The notes under the pieces were generated by a model that worked only from the letters and a program-made list of their open reading frames with translations, searched no databases and was not told where the DNA came from. The position numbers and the translations under genes were made by a program. This document shows, piece by piece, positions 24,212-33,011 of a stretch of DNA of 35,534 nt (positions are counted from its first letter, which is position 1; the number at the start of each line of letters is the position of its first letter). The stretch is from Novosphingobium sp. BW1 (GTDB lineage Bacteria; Pseudomonadota; Alphaproteobacteria; Sphingomonadales; Sphingomonadaceae), in contig NZ_VIRF01000075.1 of assembly GCF_008107685.1 (NCBI RefSeq), forward strand, positions 1 through 35,534, given 5' to 3'.

Positions 24212-25543
24212 TCAGGAACTTGGCACGAGAGGGAGCCGCAGCGTCGCGCGCAGGCCGCCTTCGGCGCGGTTGCGCAGGTCGATCGTCCCGTTCTCCATGC
24301 GCACCGCGCGCTGGACGATGGGGAGCCCCAACCCCATGCCCGCCGTATCGCGCGCGCGCGCCGAATCGAGCCGCACGAAGGGCTGCATGGCATCGGCGAT
24401 GCGCTCCTCCGGGATGCCCGGACCATCGTCCTCGACGACGATTTCCACCCCGTCCCCGTCCTTGCGCAGGGACACCCGCACGTTGCCCCCGTAATGCAGC
24501 GCATTCTCGATGAGATTGGAGAGCGCACGCCGGATCTGCACCGGACGGGCCCGCACCACGGCATGGGATGCTCCCTCGTAGCTCGCATCCGCGCCATGGT
24601 CAGCCTGGGTGTCAACGAGGGTCTGGGCCATGACGGCGACGTCGATGCGCTCGGTCGGAATGGTTTCTCCGCCGGTGTCGACATAGGCCTGGATTGATTC
24701 GATGAGCATGCGCATCTCGTCGATGTCGCGTGACATGCCCTCACGCATGTCGGGTGCGAGGCGGTCATCATCGAGCCTGAGGCGCATGCGGGCGAGCGGC
24801 GTCTTCAGGTCGTGCCCGATCGCCAGCATCGTCTGCGTGCGGTCCTTGAGTGACTGGTGGATGCGCTCCTGCATGGCGTTCATCGCACGAATGAGCTGGC
24901 GCATCTCGTCGGGCCCGCGTTCGGGCACGAGGCACGGCGGGCCCGAGCCGAACTTGTGGGTCGCCCTGATTACCGAGCGCAGAGGCCCGAGCGCCGCGCG
25001 CAGCAGCACCCAGGCCAGCAGGATAAGGAGCAGTGTGGGCAGGATCAGGCTGGCCAGCCGCCCCGCCGTCAGCTTCCAGGCCGCATTGGCGTGGGTGTGG
25101 AACTTCAGGACACTGCTGTCCACCAGCAGCATCGAGCCTCCGATATTGCCGCGCCCGGGCACCTCGTCGAGATGGAGCTCGATGTCCGAGCGCACGAGGC
25201 CGGGCTCGAAGGCGACGACCTGCTCGCGCAGCTTGGCAAGCCCGACGGGTCCCCGGTAACGGCGGCTGGAGGGTATCCATTCCAGCGTGAAGCGCGAGGT
25301 ACTGAGCGCCTTGGTTACCTGCGGGCGCGCCTCGGGCGCCACGCGCTCCACCGCGCGCGAGGCGAGCAGCAGGTTCTCGGCAATGCGCTCTGCATCGTCG
25401 CGCCGCAGTTCGAACGAATTGGCGCTCTCGAAAAGGAGCGTGTTGGCCGCAAAATCGACCAGCGCGACCAGCAGGAGCACCGCCAGCAGACGCTCGGGCA
25501 ATCCCAGGCGCCGGACGAAGGCCAGCACCCGCTGAAGCATCAA
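24212..25543 (-). CDS. EnvZ/RstB-type sensor histidine kinase
   Basis: A 443-residue kinase: first helix about 17-38, a periplasmic sensor region about 40-158 without a recognised fold, second helix about 163-183, HAMP about 184-236, HisKA with the phosphorylated H244 in AIGHDLKTPLARMR, and a catalytic ATPase domain with NLIENALHYGG (N box), DDGPGIP (G1) and GMGLGLPIV (G2). All catalytic boxes are intact. It overlaps its response regulator by four bases (ATGA), so the two form one operon. The signal is unknown. Confidence 0.94.
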   Translation of the reverse strand: MMLQRVLAFVRRLGLPERLLAVLLLVALVDFAANTLLFESANSFELRRDDAERIAENLLLASRAVERVAPEARPQVTKALSTSRFTLEWIPSSRRYRGPVGLAKLREQVVAFEPGLVRSDIELHLDEVPGRGNIGGSMLLVDSSVLKFHTHANAAWKLTAGRLASLILPTLLLILLAWVLLRAALGPLRSVIRATHKFGSGPPCLVPERGPDEMRQLIRAMNAMQERIHQSLKDRTQTMLAIGHDLKTPLARMRLRLDDDRLAPDMREGMSRDIDEMRMLIESIQAYVDTGGETIPTERIDVAVMAQTLVDTQADHGADASYEGASHAVVRARPVQIRRALSNLIENALHYGGNVRVSLRKDGDGVEIVVEDDGPGIPEERIADAMQPFVRLDSARARDTAGMGLGLPIVQRAVRMENGTIDLRNRAEGGLRATLRLPLVPSS

Positions 25544-26322
25544 AGGCGGGTCACTTCGGCCCGGAACATGTAGCCCACGCCGCGCACAGTCACGATCGGC
25601 GATTCGCCGCCCTCGGCCTGAAGCTTGCGGCGCAGACGGCTGACCAGAACGTCGATGCTGCGATCCGAACTGTCGCCGATGCGCGAGCGCGACAGCTCCA
25701 TCAGCCGCTCCCGGCCGAGTACACGCTGAGGATAGCCCAGGAACGTGGAGAGCAGGTCGAATTCCGCGCCGGTCAGGTCGACGATGGCGCCATCGGGCGA
25801 GCGCAGTTCACGGCGGGCCTGCGACAGCTGCCAGCCATCGAAGGTGATGGTGTCAGCCGAACGGGTCTCGCCCCCGAAATCGGCAACGCTCTCGCCCACG
25901 GTGTTGCCCCGGCGCAGGACCGCGCTGACACGGGCGGCCAGCTCGCGCGTGCTGAAAGGCTTGGCGAGGTAATCATCGGCGCCCAGCTCGAGACCGAGCA
26001 CCCGGTCCTCCTCGCTGCCGCGCGCGCTGATGAAGATGATGGGAATGTCGCTCTCGCGCCGCAGGCGGCGGAACAGGTCGAAGCCGCTGGTGCCCGGCAG
26101 CATGATGTCGAGCACGACAAGGCTGACCGGGGATTCTCGCAAGGTCACCCACATCTCCGCGCCGGTGGCCGCGGTGAGCACGTTGAAGCCGCTCTGCCGC
26201 AGGGCGCGAGCGGTCAGCGTGCGCAGCGCGCCGTCGTCCTCGACCAGGAGAACGGTGGCGGGGCCGGACTGCGGCGGGCTGGAAAAGGTATTGGTGGAGG
26301 ACACGTTCATCGGCTCAAGCAT
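25540..26322 (-). CDS. OmpR-family response regulator
   Basis: A 260-residue regulator. The receiver domain (about 22-135) has acidic pocket E28-D29-D30, phosphoacceptor D72 in VVLDIMLP, and the K in LAKPFS. The C-terminal winged helix (about 160-258) has LTGAEFDLL, the RSIDVLVSRLRRKL recognition helix and VRGVGYMF. It controls transcription when phosphorylated by the downstream, overlapping kinase. Two starts are possible, 26322 and 26310; the first has AGAAGAA five bases upstream. A copy of the shared 15-nt element is about 350 bp upstream, which would allow autoregulation. Confidence 0.94.
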   Translation of the reverse strand: MLEPMNVSSTNTFSSPPQSGPATVLLVEDDGALRTLTARALRQSGFNVLTAATGAEMWVTLRESPVSLVVLDIMLPGTSGFDLFRRLRRESDIPIIFISARGSEEDRVLGLELGADDYLAKPFSTRELAARVSAVLRRGNTVGESVADFGGETRSADTITFDGWQLSQARRELRSPDGAIVDLTGAEFDLLSTFLGYPQRVLGRERLMELSRSRIGDSSDRSIDVLVSRLRRKLQAEGGESPIVTVRGVGYMFRAEVTRL

Positions 26323-26782
26323 CTGGTTCTTCTCTGGCTATAACCCCACCCGATTCGGGACGCAAACGGGATGAGAGGAGTAAAGGACGGGAGGAAAACG
26401 AAATTCCCCGGGAGAGGCTCCCAGGTCCGCATCCGATGCAGGAAAACGGCCACCTTTCGCCAGGTTAGCCGTCCCCGCGGGAGCGGATTCACTCCGACAG
26501 GCCAGCCGTGTGCGGCTCCGGGCGTCCTCCCCGGCCCCGACGTAGTGGCCTTCTCCGGCACCTTCCCCCGGCAGCTGAAGCCGCCCGAAAAGCATGGGAC
26601 GCGGGCCCCCTCTCTTTGCAATGGGCAGGCGCATTTCTGGACACGTGCAGTGTCGAACCGCCGTCCGCAGCGTAACGAAGTGTTGCCCAAATCCGAAAAA
26701 GAGATGCCCCGACCCACACCTGCGCCGGTTTCCCATGGCTCCAGGGGCTTGCCAGCCGCGTGCAGGCCCGCCAAGCGGAACC
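26323..26782. other. Long divergent intergenic region between response regulator and trmL
   Basis: Long open frames on both strands lack any protein family character and look like high-GC noise. The stretch carries the second copy of the 15-nt element (26672-26686), a CCCACCCGATTCGGGAC motif next to the regulator start (26345-26361) that nearly repeats one next to der, and a small GGGAG/CTCCC hairpin (26410-26422). It should hold promoters for both directions. Confidence 0.55.
26672..26686 (-). promoter_or_regulatory. 15-nt element GCAACACTTCGTTAC, copy 2
   Basis: On the minus strand it reads GCAACACTTCGTTAC, differing from copy 1 at 24153-24167 at one position. It is about 350 bp upstream of the response regulator and about 97 bp upstream of the divergent trmL. 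Confidence 0.45.
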
Positions 26783-27235
26783 ATGCGCATTGCTCTCTAC
26801 GAACCCGAGATTGCCGGCAACGTCGGCGCCGTCCTGCGCCTGGGCGCGTGCCTGGGTACGGCCATCGACCTTATCGAGCCCATGGGCTTTGCCTGGGACG
26901 ACCGGCGGGTGCGCCGCGCGGCAATGGACTACATCGACCATGTCACCTTTACCCGCCATGCCGACTTTGCCGACTTCCAGAGGACGCACGCCGGGCAACG
27001 GCGCGTGCTCTTCACTACGAAGGCCACGACGTCCGCCTATGCCTTCGACTACCGCGCCAACGACATCCTGCTGTTCGGCAAGGAAAGCGCAGGCGTGCCC
27101 GACGCGGTGGCGCAGGTGTGTGATGCGTGCGTGCGCATTCCGCTGCGTGCTGAAGTACGCTCGCTCAACCTGGCGACCGCAGCCGCACTGGCCCTGGGCG
27201 AAGCGCTGCGCCAGACAGGTTCTCTGCCGGGCTGA
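26783..27235 (+). CDS. trmL: tRNA (cytidine/uridine-34-2'-O)-methyltransferase TrmL
   Basis: A 150-residue SPOUT methyltransferase. It starts MRIALYEPEIAGNVGAVLRLG, and has LLFGKESAGVP (97-106) and IPLRAEVRSLNLATAAALAL (119-138), the motifs that form the trefoil-knot SAM site. TrmL methylates the 2'-O of the wobble base of certain tRNA-Leu species. Length matches the minimal single-domain type. The frame extends upstream to 26594, but only the part from 26783 is conserved. It converges with the diguanylate cyclase gene, six bases away. Confidence 0.94.
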   Translation: MRIALYEPEIAGNVGAVLRLGACLGTAIDLIEPMGFAWDDRRVRRAAMDYIDHVTFTRHADFADFQRTHAGQRRVLFTTKATTSAYAFDYRANDILLFGKESAGVPDAVAQVCDACVRIPLRAEVRSLNLATAAALALGEALRQTGSLPG

Positions 27236-27241
27236 GGCGCC

Positions 27242-29082
27242 TCAACGCACCGCGTTGACCTCGGCACCTGCGCCATCACCTTCTCCCGGAGTATCCCCAT
27301 CCATGGCCGCAGCCACCCGGTTGCGTCCTCCGCGCTTGGCCCGGTAGAGCGCCGCGTCCGCATCGTGGTAGAAGTCGCGAAAGGTCGGCAGGGGCGCAAA
27401 GGCGCCCTTGAGCGTCCGATCCTTTTGCTCCGATACGCCGGCAAGGCCGATGGAAACGGTCACCTTGCTTCCCGCCAGCACGCCGGCATGCTCAATTCCC
27501 TCGACCGCGCGCCGCACGCTGTCGGCAAAACGGCGCAGCGCAAAGCCCGACATACCGGCCACGGCCATCGCGAATTCCTCGCCCCCCAGACGCGCGACCC
27601 GGCAGTATGGCCCTTCGCGCGCCGCAAGAACCTGCGCAATGGCAACAAGCACATCATCACCGATGTCGTGCCCATACGTGTCGTTAACAAGCTTGAAACG
27701 GTCGACGTCGAACAGCAGCAGCGCAAAGGAGGCCCCGTCGCGCTCCGCCGCATCGAGCATGGGCGCGATGGCCTCCATGAAGCCGCGCCGGTTGCGCAAG
27801 CCCGTCAACGGATCGAGGCGCGCCTGGGCCTGGGCCTGGGCCTCGCTGCGCAGCGCCAGGTCGCGCTCGATACGCACCTGCCCACTGGCCCGCGAGACCG
27901 CAACCGCCAGCATGATGGTCTGCCACGCCGCCGCGCACAGCACCAGGATCTGTGAGCCCGCGCCGTAGAACCAGACATCGATGTCGACGAACTCGATAAG
28001 CCCGAGCGTGGCCATCGGCAGCGCCCAGGCCGCGGTGTAGAGCCGCGCCTTGCGACTGCCCCGCCGCCAGGCGAGCGCAAGGCACAGCGCCACCAGAAGC
28101 AGATCGAGAAGAACCGCTACGCCCAGCAGGTTGGAGATCATAGCGATCGGCCCCGTGCGCAGCAGAGCCAGGGGAATGCCCGCAAGCGCGCCCCCCCCCC
28201 CGCCAGGACCAGCACGGCCCGGCGCAAGCCCCGCGGCAGCTTGCCCTCTTCCAGTGCCGTAACCGCGCTCAGGGTTGCCAGTGCCACGGCAAAACAGGAC
28301 AGCATCGTACACACCTGCGCCGCGGGAGCCCCGGCCATTCCTGGCCAGATGAACAGCGCCAGTTGCGACCACAGGGCGCCCCAGACGAACATCACCCCCG
28401 CCCAGCCACTCTGCCACAACGCGAACTGGCGGTGCGCGGTCAGGGCCAGCGTCAGGTTGTAGATTGCGCCCACCGCGAGGAGGACCAAAGCCCCGCCGAC
28501 CGCAACCGCGAGCGCCGTCGCCTGCCAGTGCAGATCCTCGACATCGACCAGCCGCAGCCGCAGCAGACGGGCGCTCGCAAGCCGGTCGAAGCGCACCACG
28601 ATATTTGCGAGCGGCTGGTCGCGCACCGGCGGCTCAAAGGCGATCTGCCCCCCGGCCCGCCAGTGCCCTCCAAAATCGCCTTGCGCGACCGACTGGCGCC
28701 GGACCTCACCATCGGCATAGCGAAAATAGACCTCGAGGCGATCGAAACGCGATGTCCCCACTATCAGGACCGGACCTCCCTCTGCGGCATGGTTGGTTCG
28801 GTCCCACTGGGTCAGGCCGATGCGGTACCACAGGCTGGAGCGCTGGTAGCGGCTGCGGTCCGGCGCCCCGCCCGCACACGTGAATTGCGGAAAGCCCGCT
28901 TCGGGTGCACCGGGATGGACCAGAGGCGTCACGGCATGGCAGGTCGGGGCGAGCACATGCGACGTCGCGGCCGAAGCGGCGGCAGGCAGCGTAAAGATGA
29001 GAAAGACAAGCAACAGCAGCAGTCCAAAAACATGCGAAGTTCTTTCAAAACGTCGCAAAAGAGACATGCTGAGTCGAATCAT
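27242..29082 (-). CDS. 7TMR-DISM-type membrane diguanylate cyclase, frameshifted at a poly-G tract
   Basis: Two minus-strand frames together make one protein of about 612 residues. The upstream frame (29082 to the tract) has a signal/helix at 17-38, a periplasmic domain of about 150 residues like 7TMR-DISM extracellular domains, and the first membrane helices. The downstream frame has the remaining helices and a GGDEF domain with GLRNRRGF, FDVDRFKLVND and the active motif GGEEF. The usual RxxD inhibitory site is GPYC, so product inhibition is probably lost. The frames are out of phase by one base at 28191-28201, a run of 11 G on the coding strand; 9 or 12 G would join them. As written, translation would stop at 28138 before GGDEF. 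Either a sequencing error or a phase-variable switch. Confidence 0.85.
28191..28201. repeat. Homopolymer tract of 11 C (11 G on the coding strand)
   Basis: The longest homopolymer in the window, inside the membrane part of the diguanylate cyclase gene. The reading frame before it and the frame after it differ by one base. Confidence 0.95.
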
Positions 29083-29102
29083 TACGCGTCCACTAATGCG
29101 AT

Positions 29103-29120
29103 ACTTTCACCTACGAAAGT
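29103..29120. promoter_or_regulatory. Dyad ACTTTC-6-GAAAGT in divergent promoter region
   Basis: A perfect 6-bp inverted repeat with a 6-bp spacer lies 21 bp upstream of the diguanylate cyclase start and about 180 bp upstream of the Tyr/Arg-rich protein gene. Its placement between divergent genes suits an operator. No regulator is known. Confidence 0.4.
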
Positions 29121-29298
29121 CTTACCTGCTCGATTTATGAGAGAACGTCGCGCACAACAGCCCGCCCCATCCCTGCCTCGCCCCATCCCCGAAACCGTCG
29201 AATTCAGTCGGCATTCAGTCGCGCCAAGCTAGCCCGAGCGACATCACGGCCCGCCGAACCCGCCGTATTTGGCTGGCATAGGAAGGGAGCTGAACTTG

Positions 29299-29793
29299 AT
29301 GAAATCCGCGTTTCGAAACATAGGCTTGAAGCTAGGAATTGGCGCCGCGGCGGCGGCCGGAGCCCTGCTCGCAGCCTCCCCGGCCATGGCACGCGACCGT
29401 TACCGCGACGGGGGCAACGACGCCGCAATTGCCATTGGTGCCGGTGTTTTGGGGCTCGCCGTGGGCGCGGCCCTGGCTGACCGCGACGACCGTTATTACT
29501 ATGACCGCGACTGGTACCCCTCGCGCCGCTACGTCACCGTTCGCGGGCGCCCTGGCTACTATTACTACTATGCCGACCGCCCCAACCGATATTACCGCGA
29601 CCGCTATTACAGCCGCGACTACGCGCCCTATTACCGCAGCCATCGACGTGACTGGCGCGCGCGCCGTCACAATGCCCGCAGCGACTGGCGCCGGGGTGGG
29701 CGCGACTGGCGTGGCGGTCGGCACTATTCGCGCCGTCATGGCCGCCACCATGATCGTGGCGGGCACGGCCATCACCGGCGAGGCCGCCGCTGA
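29299..29793 (+). CDS. Secreted Tyr/Arg/His-rich low-complexity protein
   Basis: A 164-residue protein with a signal peptide (MKSAFRNIGLKLGIG, then Ala-rich core, cleavage near SPAMA). A short glycine-zipper-like hydrophobic segment (AIAIGAGVLGLAVGAALA, about 43-60) follows, and the rest is dominated by Tyr, Arg, Asp, Gly and His, with YYYYY and repeated RDWR-like units and a basic C-terminal tail. I do not recognise a domain beyond the zipper-like segment. It is probably periplasmic or outer-membrane associated; similar small proteins are common in sphingomonads, but no function is established. GGGAG lies nine bases before the ATG. Confidence 0.75.
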   Translation: MKSAFRNIGLKLGIGAAAAAGALLAASPAMARDRYRDGGNDAAIAIGAGVLGLAVGAALADRDDRYYYDRDWYPSRRYVTVRGRPGYYYYYADRPNRYYRDRYYSRDYAPYYRSHRRDWRARRHNARSDWRRGGRDWRGGRHYSRRHGRHHDRGGHGHHRRGRR

Positions 29794-29815
29794 GCCGGGC
29801 GCATAGCAGACGCGG

Positions 29816-29845
29816 TTGCCACTTCTCGCAATGAGAGGGTGGCAA
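29816..29845. terminator. Hairpin after the Tyr/Arg-rich gene
   Basis: TTGCCAC (29816-29822) pairs with GTGGCAA (29839-29845), with an inner CTC/GAG pair. No U-tract follows. It may stabilise the mRNA end or influence read-through into the glycosyltransferase gene. Confidence 0.4.
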
Positions 29846-29904
29846 TCGCGTGCGCGCGCCAGCCCCTCGCCAAGTCCGCCTGCGAGCGCTATGGGCCGCG
29901 CACC

Positions 29905-31056
29905 ATGGATATTTCCGACCTTCGCATCGCCCTGTTCTCGGGCAACTACAATTACGTTCGTGATGGCGCCAACCAGGCGCTCAACCGCTTGGTCGATTAT
30001 CTTCTGCGCCAGGGTGCGAATGTTCGTGTCTATGCGCCGGTCGTGGAAGAACCCGCCTTTCCGGCTACGGGCGACCTTGTCGGCGTCGGCGCCCTGCCGA
30101 TCCCGGGCCGCGCCGAATACCGCGTGCCGCTGGCCATCGCGGGCAAGGCACGCCGCGATCTCGCGGCCTTCGCGCCCAACATAGTGCATGTCTCCTCGCC
30201 CGACCCGGTCGGCCACAGGGCGGTGACTTGGGCGCGCAAACGCGACCTGCCCGTGCTGGCCTCGGTGCACACCCGTTTCGAGACGTACCTGCGCTATTAC
30301 AACATGGCCTGGGGCGAACCGGTGATCGAGGCGATCCTGCGCCGCTTCTACCGCCGCTGCGATGCGCTGGTGGCGCCGTCCGAATCGATGGCCCAGCTGC
30401 TGCGCGAACAGCGCATGAATTACGACGTGACGATCTGGTCGCGCGGGGTTGATCGCACGACCTTCAACCCCGACCGCCGCGACATGGAATGGCGCCGCAG
30501 CCTGGGCATCGCCGACCACGAGGTCGCAATCGGCTTCCTGGGCCGTCTCGTAATGGAAAAGGGGCTCGACGTTTACGCCGACACCCTCGATGACCTGCGC
30601 CGCCGGGGCATACGCTTCAAGGTCATCGTCATCGGCGAGGGGCCCGCGCGCGAATGGTTCGAGAGCCGTCTGCCGGACGGAGCCTTCGTCGGCTTCCAGC
30701 AGGGTGCCGACCTTGGCCGCGCGGTGGCCTCGATGGACGTCCTGTTCAACCCGTCTGTCACCGAGACATTCGGCAACGTCACGCTCGAGGTCATGGCCTG
30801 CGGCCTGCCCGTCGTCGCGGCGGCCGCCACCGGCAGCCAGAGCCTGGTTGCCGACGGCGTCTCGGGGCGGCTGGTGCCGCCGGGCGCGATCAGCCAGTTC
30901 TCCGAGGCCATCCGCGCCTACGTCGAGGATCCGGCCCTGCGCCGCGCGCACGGCGAGGCCGGTGCCCTGCGCGCCAACGACTTCGACTGGGACAAGATCA
31001 ACCAGGCCGTCGCCGACACCTACATGCGCCTCATCCGCCAGCGCGCGAGGGGCTAG
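29905..31056 (+). CDS. GT4-family glycosyltransferase (SqdX/MgtA-like)
   Basis: A 383-residue GT-B glycosyltransferase. The N-terminal domain starts LRIALFSGNYNYVRDGANQALNR with the nucleotide-sugar family's glycine-rich first loop; the C-terminal domain has GRLVMEKGLD and the catalytic/donor motif E-x7-E in TETFGNVTLEVMACGLPVV. Similarity in layout is to alpha-mannosyl or sulfoquinovosyl transferases acting on lipids. In sphingomonads such enzymes may build glycosphingolipids or glycolipids, but the donor and acceptor are unknown. The ATG at 29905 begins the conserved domain; an upstream extension to 29839 lacks similarity. Confidence 0.88.
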   Translation: MDISDLRIALFSGNYNYVRDGANQALNRLVDYLLRQGANVRVYAPVVEEPAFPATGDLVGVGALPIPGRAEYRVPLAIAGKARRDLAAFAPNIVHVSSPDPVGHRAVTWARKRDLPVLASVHTRFETYLRYYNMAWGEPVIEAILRRFYRRCDALVAPSESMAQLLREQRMNYDVTIWSRGVDRTTFNPDRRDMEWRRSLGIADHEVAIGFLGRLVMEKGLDVYADTLDDLRRRGIRFKVIVIGEGPAREWFESRLPDGAFVGFQQGADLGRAVASMDVLFNPSVTETFGNVTLEVMACGLPVVAAAATGSQSLVADGVSGRLVPPGAISQFSEAIRAYVEDPALRRAHGEAGALRANDFDWDKINQAVADTYMRLIRQRARG

Positions 31057-31091
31057 GACACGGGGCGCGCGGCGAGCTCAGCACGCTCAGC

Positions 31092-31520
31092 TCAGCTCAG
31101 GATACTCGCTCGCAGCATCCGCAGCGAGAAGAGCAACAGCGCAAGCGCGATCAGCCAGATCGCGCCACTGACGGCCACGTCAGCGCTGCGGAACGCGGGC
31201 GCCTCGGTGACGCTCCAGTGGTAGACACTCGTCACCGCCAGTCCCAGAAGCGAGACTCCGAAAGCTGCTGCGGCCAGCCGCGCCCGGCGCAGCAGCAGCA
31301 GCGCCCCCGCCAGCCCGCCGCCGACGCCCAGCGCCCAGAACCCCACCAGCCACAGCGGCAAGGTGTCGAGATAGGCCACATATCCACGCGGGAACGCGGA
31401 CAAATAGCCGGCATTACGGGTTACCGTCATCAGATAGTCGAAACATCCAAAACCGTTCCAGATCACAGCTAGGATCGCCACGGTCCAATACCAGGCCGGA
31501 GCCCGTGCCTTCTCCACCAT
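31092..31520 (-). CDS. Small four-helix membrane protein, unknown function
   Basis: A 142-residue protein with four hydrophobic segments (about 10-27, 53-77, 82-100 and 116-136). It contains WNGFGCFDYLMT early and a W/Y-rich third loop. I recognise no named family with confidence; it resembles small conserved sphingomonad membrane proteins. The ATG at 31520 has CGAGG five bases upstream; an in-frame extension to 31589 is unlikely. It converges with the glycosyltransferase gene and is divergent from rarA. Confidence 0.7.
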   Translation of the reverse strand: MVEKARAPAWYWTVAILAVIWNGFGCFDYLMTVTRNAGYLSAFPRGYVAYLDTLPLWLVGFWALGVGGGLAGALLLLRRARLAAAAFGVSLLGLAVTSVYHWSVTEAPAFRSADVAVSGAIWLIALALLLFSLRMLRASILS

Positions 31521-31683
31521 ACGCACCTCGCTCGCGGCCCTGACTTGCGCAGTTGTCCAAATTCTGACGCAGCCGCCCCTTCTTGGCAACCTGCGGCCCG
31601 TTCACGCACTTTTTCGGGGTAAGGCGCTGTTTCGCCGCGCCGGAGGCGATGCAATCGCGCGCGCAACACGCTAGGGAACCGCC

Positions 31684-33006
31684 ATGGCTGACCTGTTCGG
31701 AGATGATCTGCCCCTGCCCGAGAGCGAGGAACCGCTGGCCGAGGACGCCCCGCTGGCCGACCGCCTGCGCCCGCGCACGCTGGACGACGTCGTCGGGCAG
31801 GAGCACCTGACCGGCCCCGAAGGCGCGATCGGGCGCATGGTAGCCGCGGGCAAGCTCTCCTCGATGATCCTGTGGGGGCCACCTGGCACCGGCAAGACCA
31901 GCACCTCGCGCCTGCTCGCCAAGGCGGTGGGCATGCGCTTTGCCGCGGTCTCGGCCGTCTTCTCGGGCGTCGCGGACCTGCGCAAGGCCTTTGCCGAAGC
32001 GGAAACGGCGGCCAAGGCGGGTCAGCGCACATTGCTTTTCGTGGACGAGATCCACCGCTTCAACCGCGCCCAGCAGGATGGCTTCCTGCCTTTCGTCGAA
32101 CGCGGCACCGTAACGCTTGTCGGCGCGACCACCGAGAACCCCAGCTTCGCGCTCAACGCAGCCCTTCTCAGCCGCGCGCAGGTGCTCGTCCTCAACCGCC
32201 TCGACGAGATGGCGCTCTCCACCCTGCTCTCGAAGGCCGAGGCGCTGGAAGGCCCGCTCCCCCTCACCGACGAGGCGCGCGCGGCCCTTATCGCCACGGC
32301 CGACGGCGATGGGCGCTTCCTGCTCAACCAGGCCGAGACTCTTTACGCCGCGCACATCGAGGAACCGCTGGGCCCGGGCCCGCTCGGCAAGTTCCTGCAG
32401 CGGCGCATGGCGGTCTACGACAAGGACCGCGACGGGCACTACAACCTCATTTCCGCCTTTCACAAGTCGGTGCGCGGCTCGGACCCGCAGGCCGCGCTCT
32501 ACTACATGGCGCGCATGCTCGTCGCGGGCGAGGAGCCCCTTTACATCCTGCGCCGACTTGCTGCCATCGCAAGCGAGGACATCGGCCTCGCCGACCCCCA
32601 GGCGATGGTCCAGGTGATGACCGCCAAACAGTCCTTCGAGTTTCTCGGCTCGCCCGAAGGCGAGCTCCCGCTCGCCCAGGCGGTGATCTATTGCGCCAGC
32701 GCGCCCAAGTCGAACGCCTCCTACATGGCCAAGGCCGCCGCGACCGAACTGGCGCGTGAGACCGGCTCGGTTGCCCCGCCCATGAACATCCTCAACGCGC
32801 CGACCAAGATGATGAAGGACATGGGGTACGGCGCGGCCTACCATTACGACCACGACCAGCCCGACGCCTTTTCCGGCGACAACTACTGGCCCGAGGGTGT
32901 GCCCGCCCAGAAGTTCTACACCCCCAACGAGCGGGGCTTTGAACGCGAACTGAAAAAACGCCTCGAATGGTGGCAGAAGAAGCGCGTCGAGCGGCGCGGA
33001 GGCTGA
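31684..33006 (+). CDS. rarA: Replication-associated recombination protein A (AAA+ ATPase, MgsA)
   Basis: A 440-residue AAA+ ATPase with Walker A GPPGTGKT (65-72), Walker B LLFVDEIHRF (117-126), sensor 1 GATTENPSF, and the C-terminal tetramerisation domain with GSDPQAALYYMARML and YKAPN-related LNAPTKMMKDMGYG. RarA/MgsA acts at stalled replication forks and binds SSB. AGGGA lies six bases before the ATG. The RNase H-fold protein gene begins five bases after its stop, so they are probably cotranscribed. Confidence 0.95.
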   Translation: MADLFGDDLPLPESEEPLAEDAPLADRLRPRTLDDVVGQEHLTGPEGAIGRMVAAGKLSSMILWGPPGTGKTSTSRLLAKAVGMRFAAVSAVFSGVADLRKAFAEAETAAKAGQRTLLFVDEIHRFNRAQQDGFLPFVERGTVTLVGATTENPSFALNAALLSRAQVLVLNRLDEMALSTLLSKAEALEGPLPLTDEARAALIATADGDGRFLLNQAETLYAAHIEEPLGPGPLGKFLQRRMAVYDKDRDGHYNLISAFHKSVRGSDPQAALYYMARMLVAGEEPLYILRRLAAIASEDIGLADPQAMVQVMTAKQSFEFLGSPEGELPLAQAVIYCASAPKSNASYMAKAAATELARETGSVAPPMNILNAPTKMMKDMGYGAAYHYDHDQPDAFSGDNYWPEGVPAQKFYTPNERGFERELKKRLEWWQKKRVERRGG

Positions 33007-33011
33007 GCCCG

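Noticed and set aside
26307..26774. Minus-strand frames in the response regulator upstream region
   Set aside because: No similarity or domain pattern, poor start context, and overlap of several frames at once.
29332..30951. Minus-strand open frame of 539 codons
   Set aside because: It lies antisense to the Tyr/Arg-rich protein and the glycosyltransferase, has no family pattern, and reflects the lack of stops in high-GC DNA.
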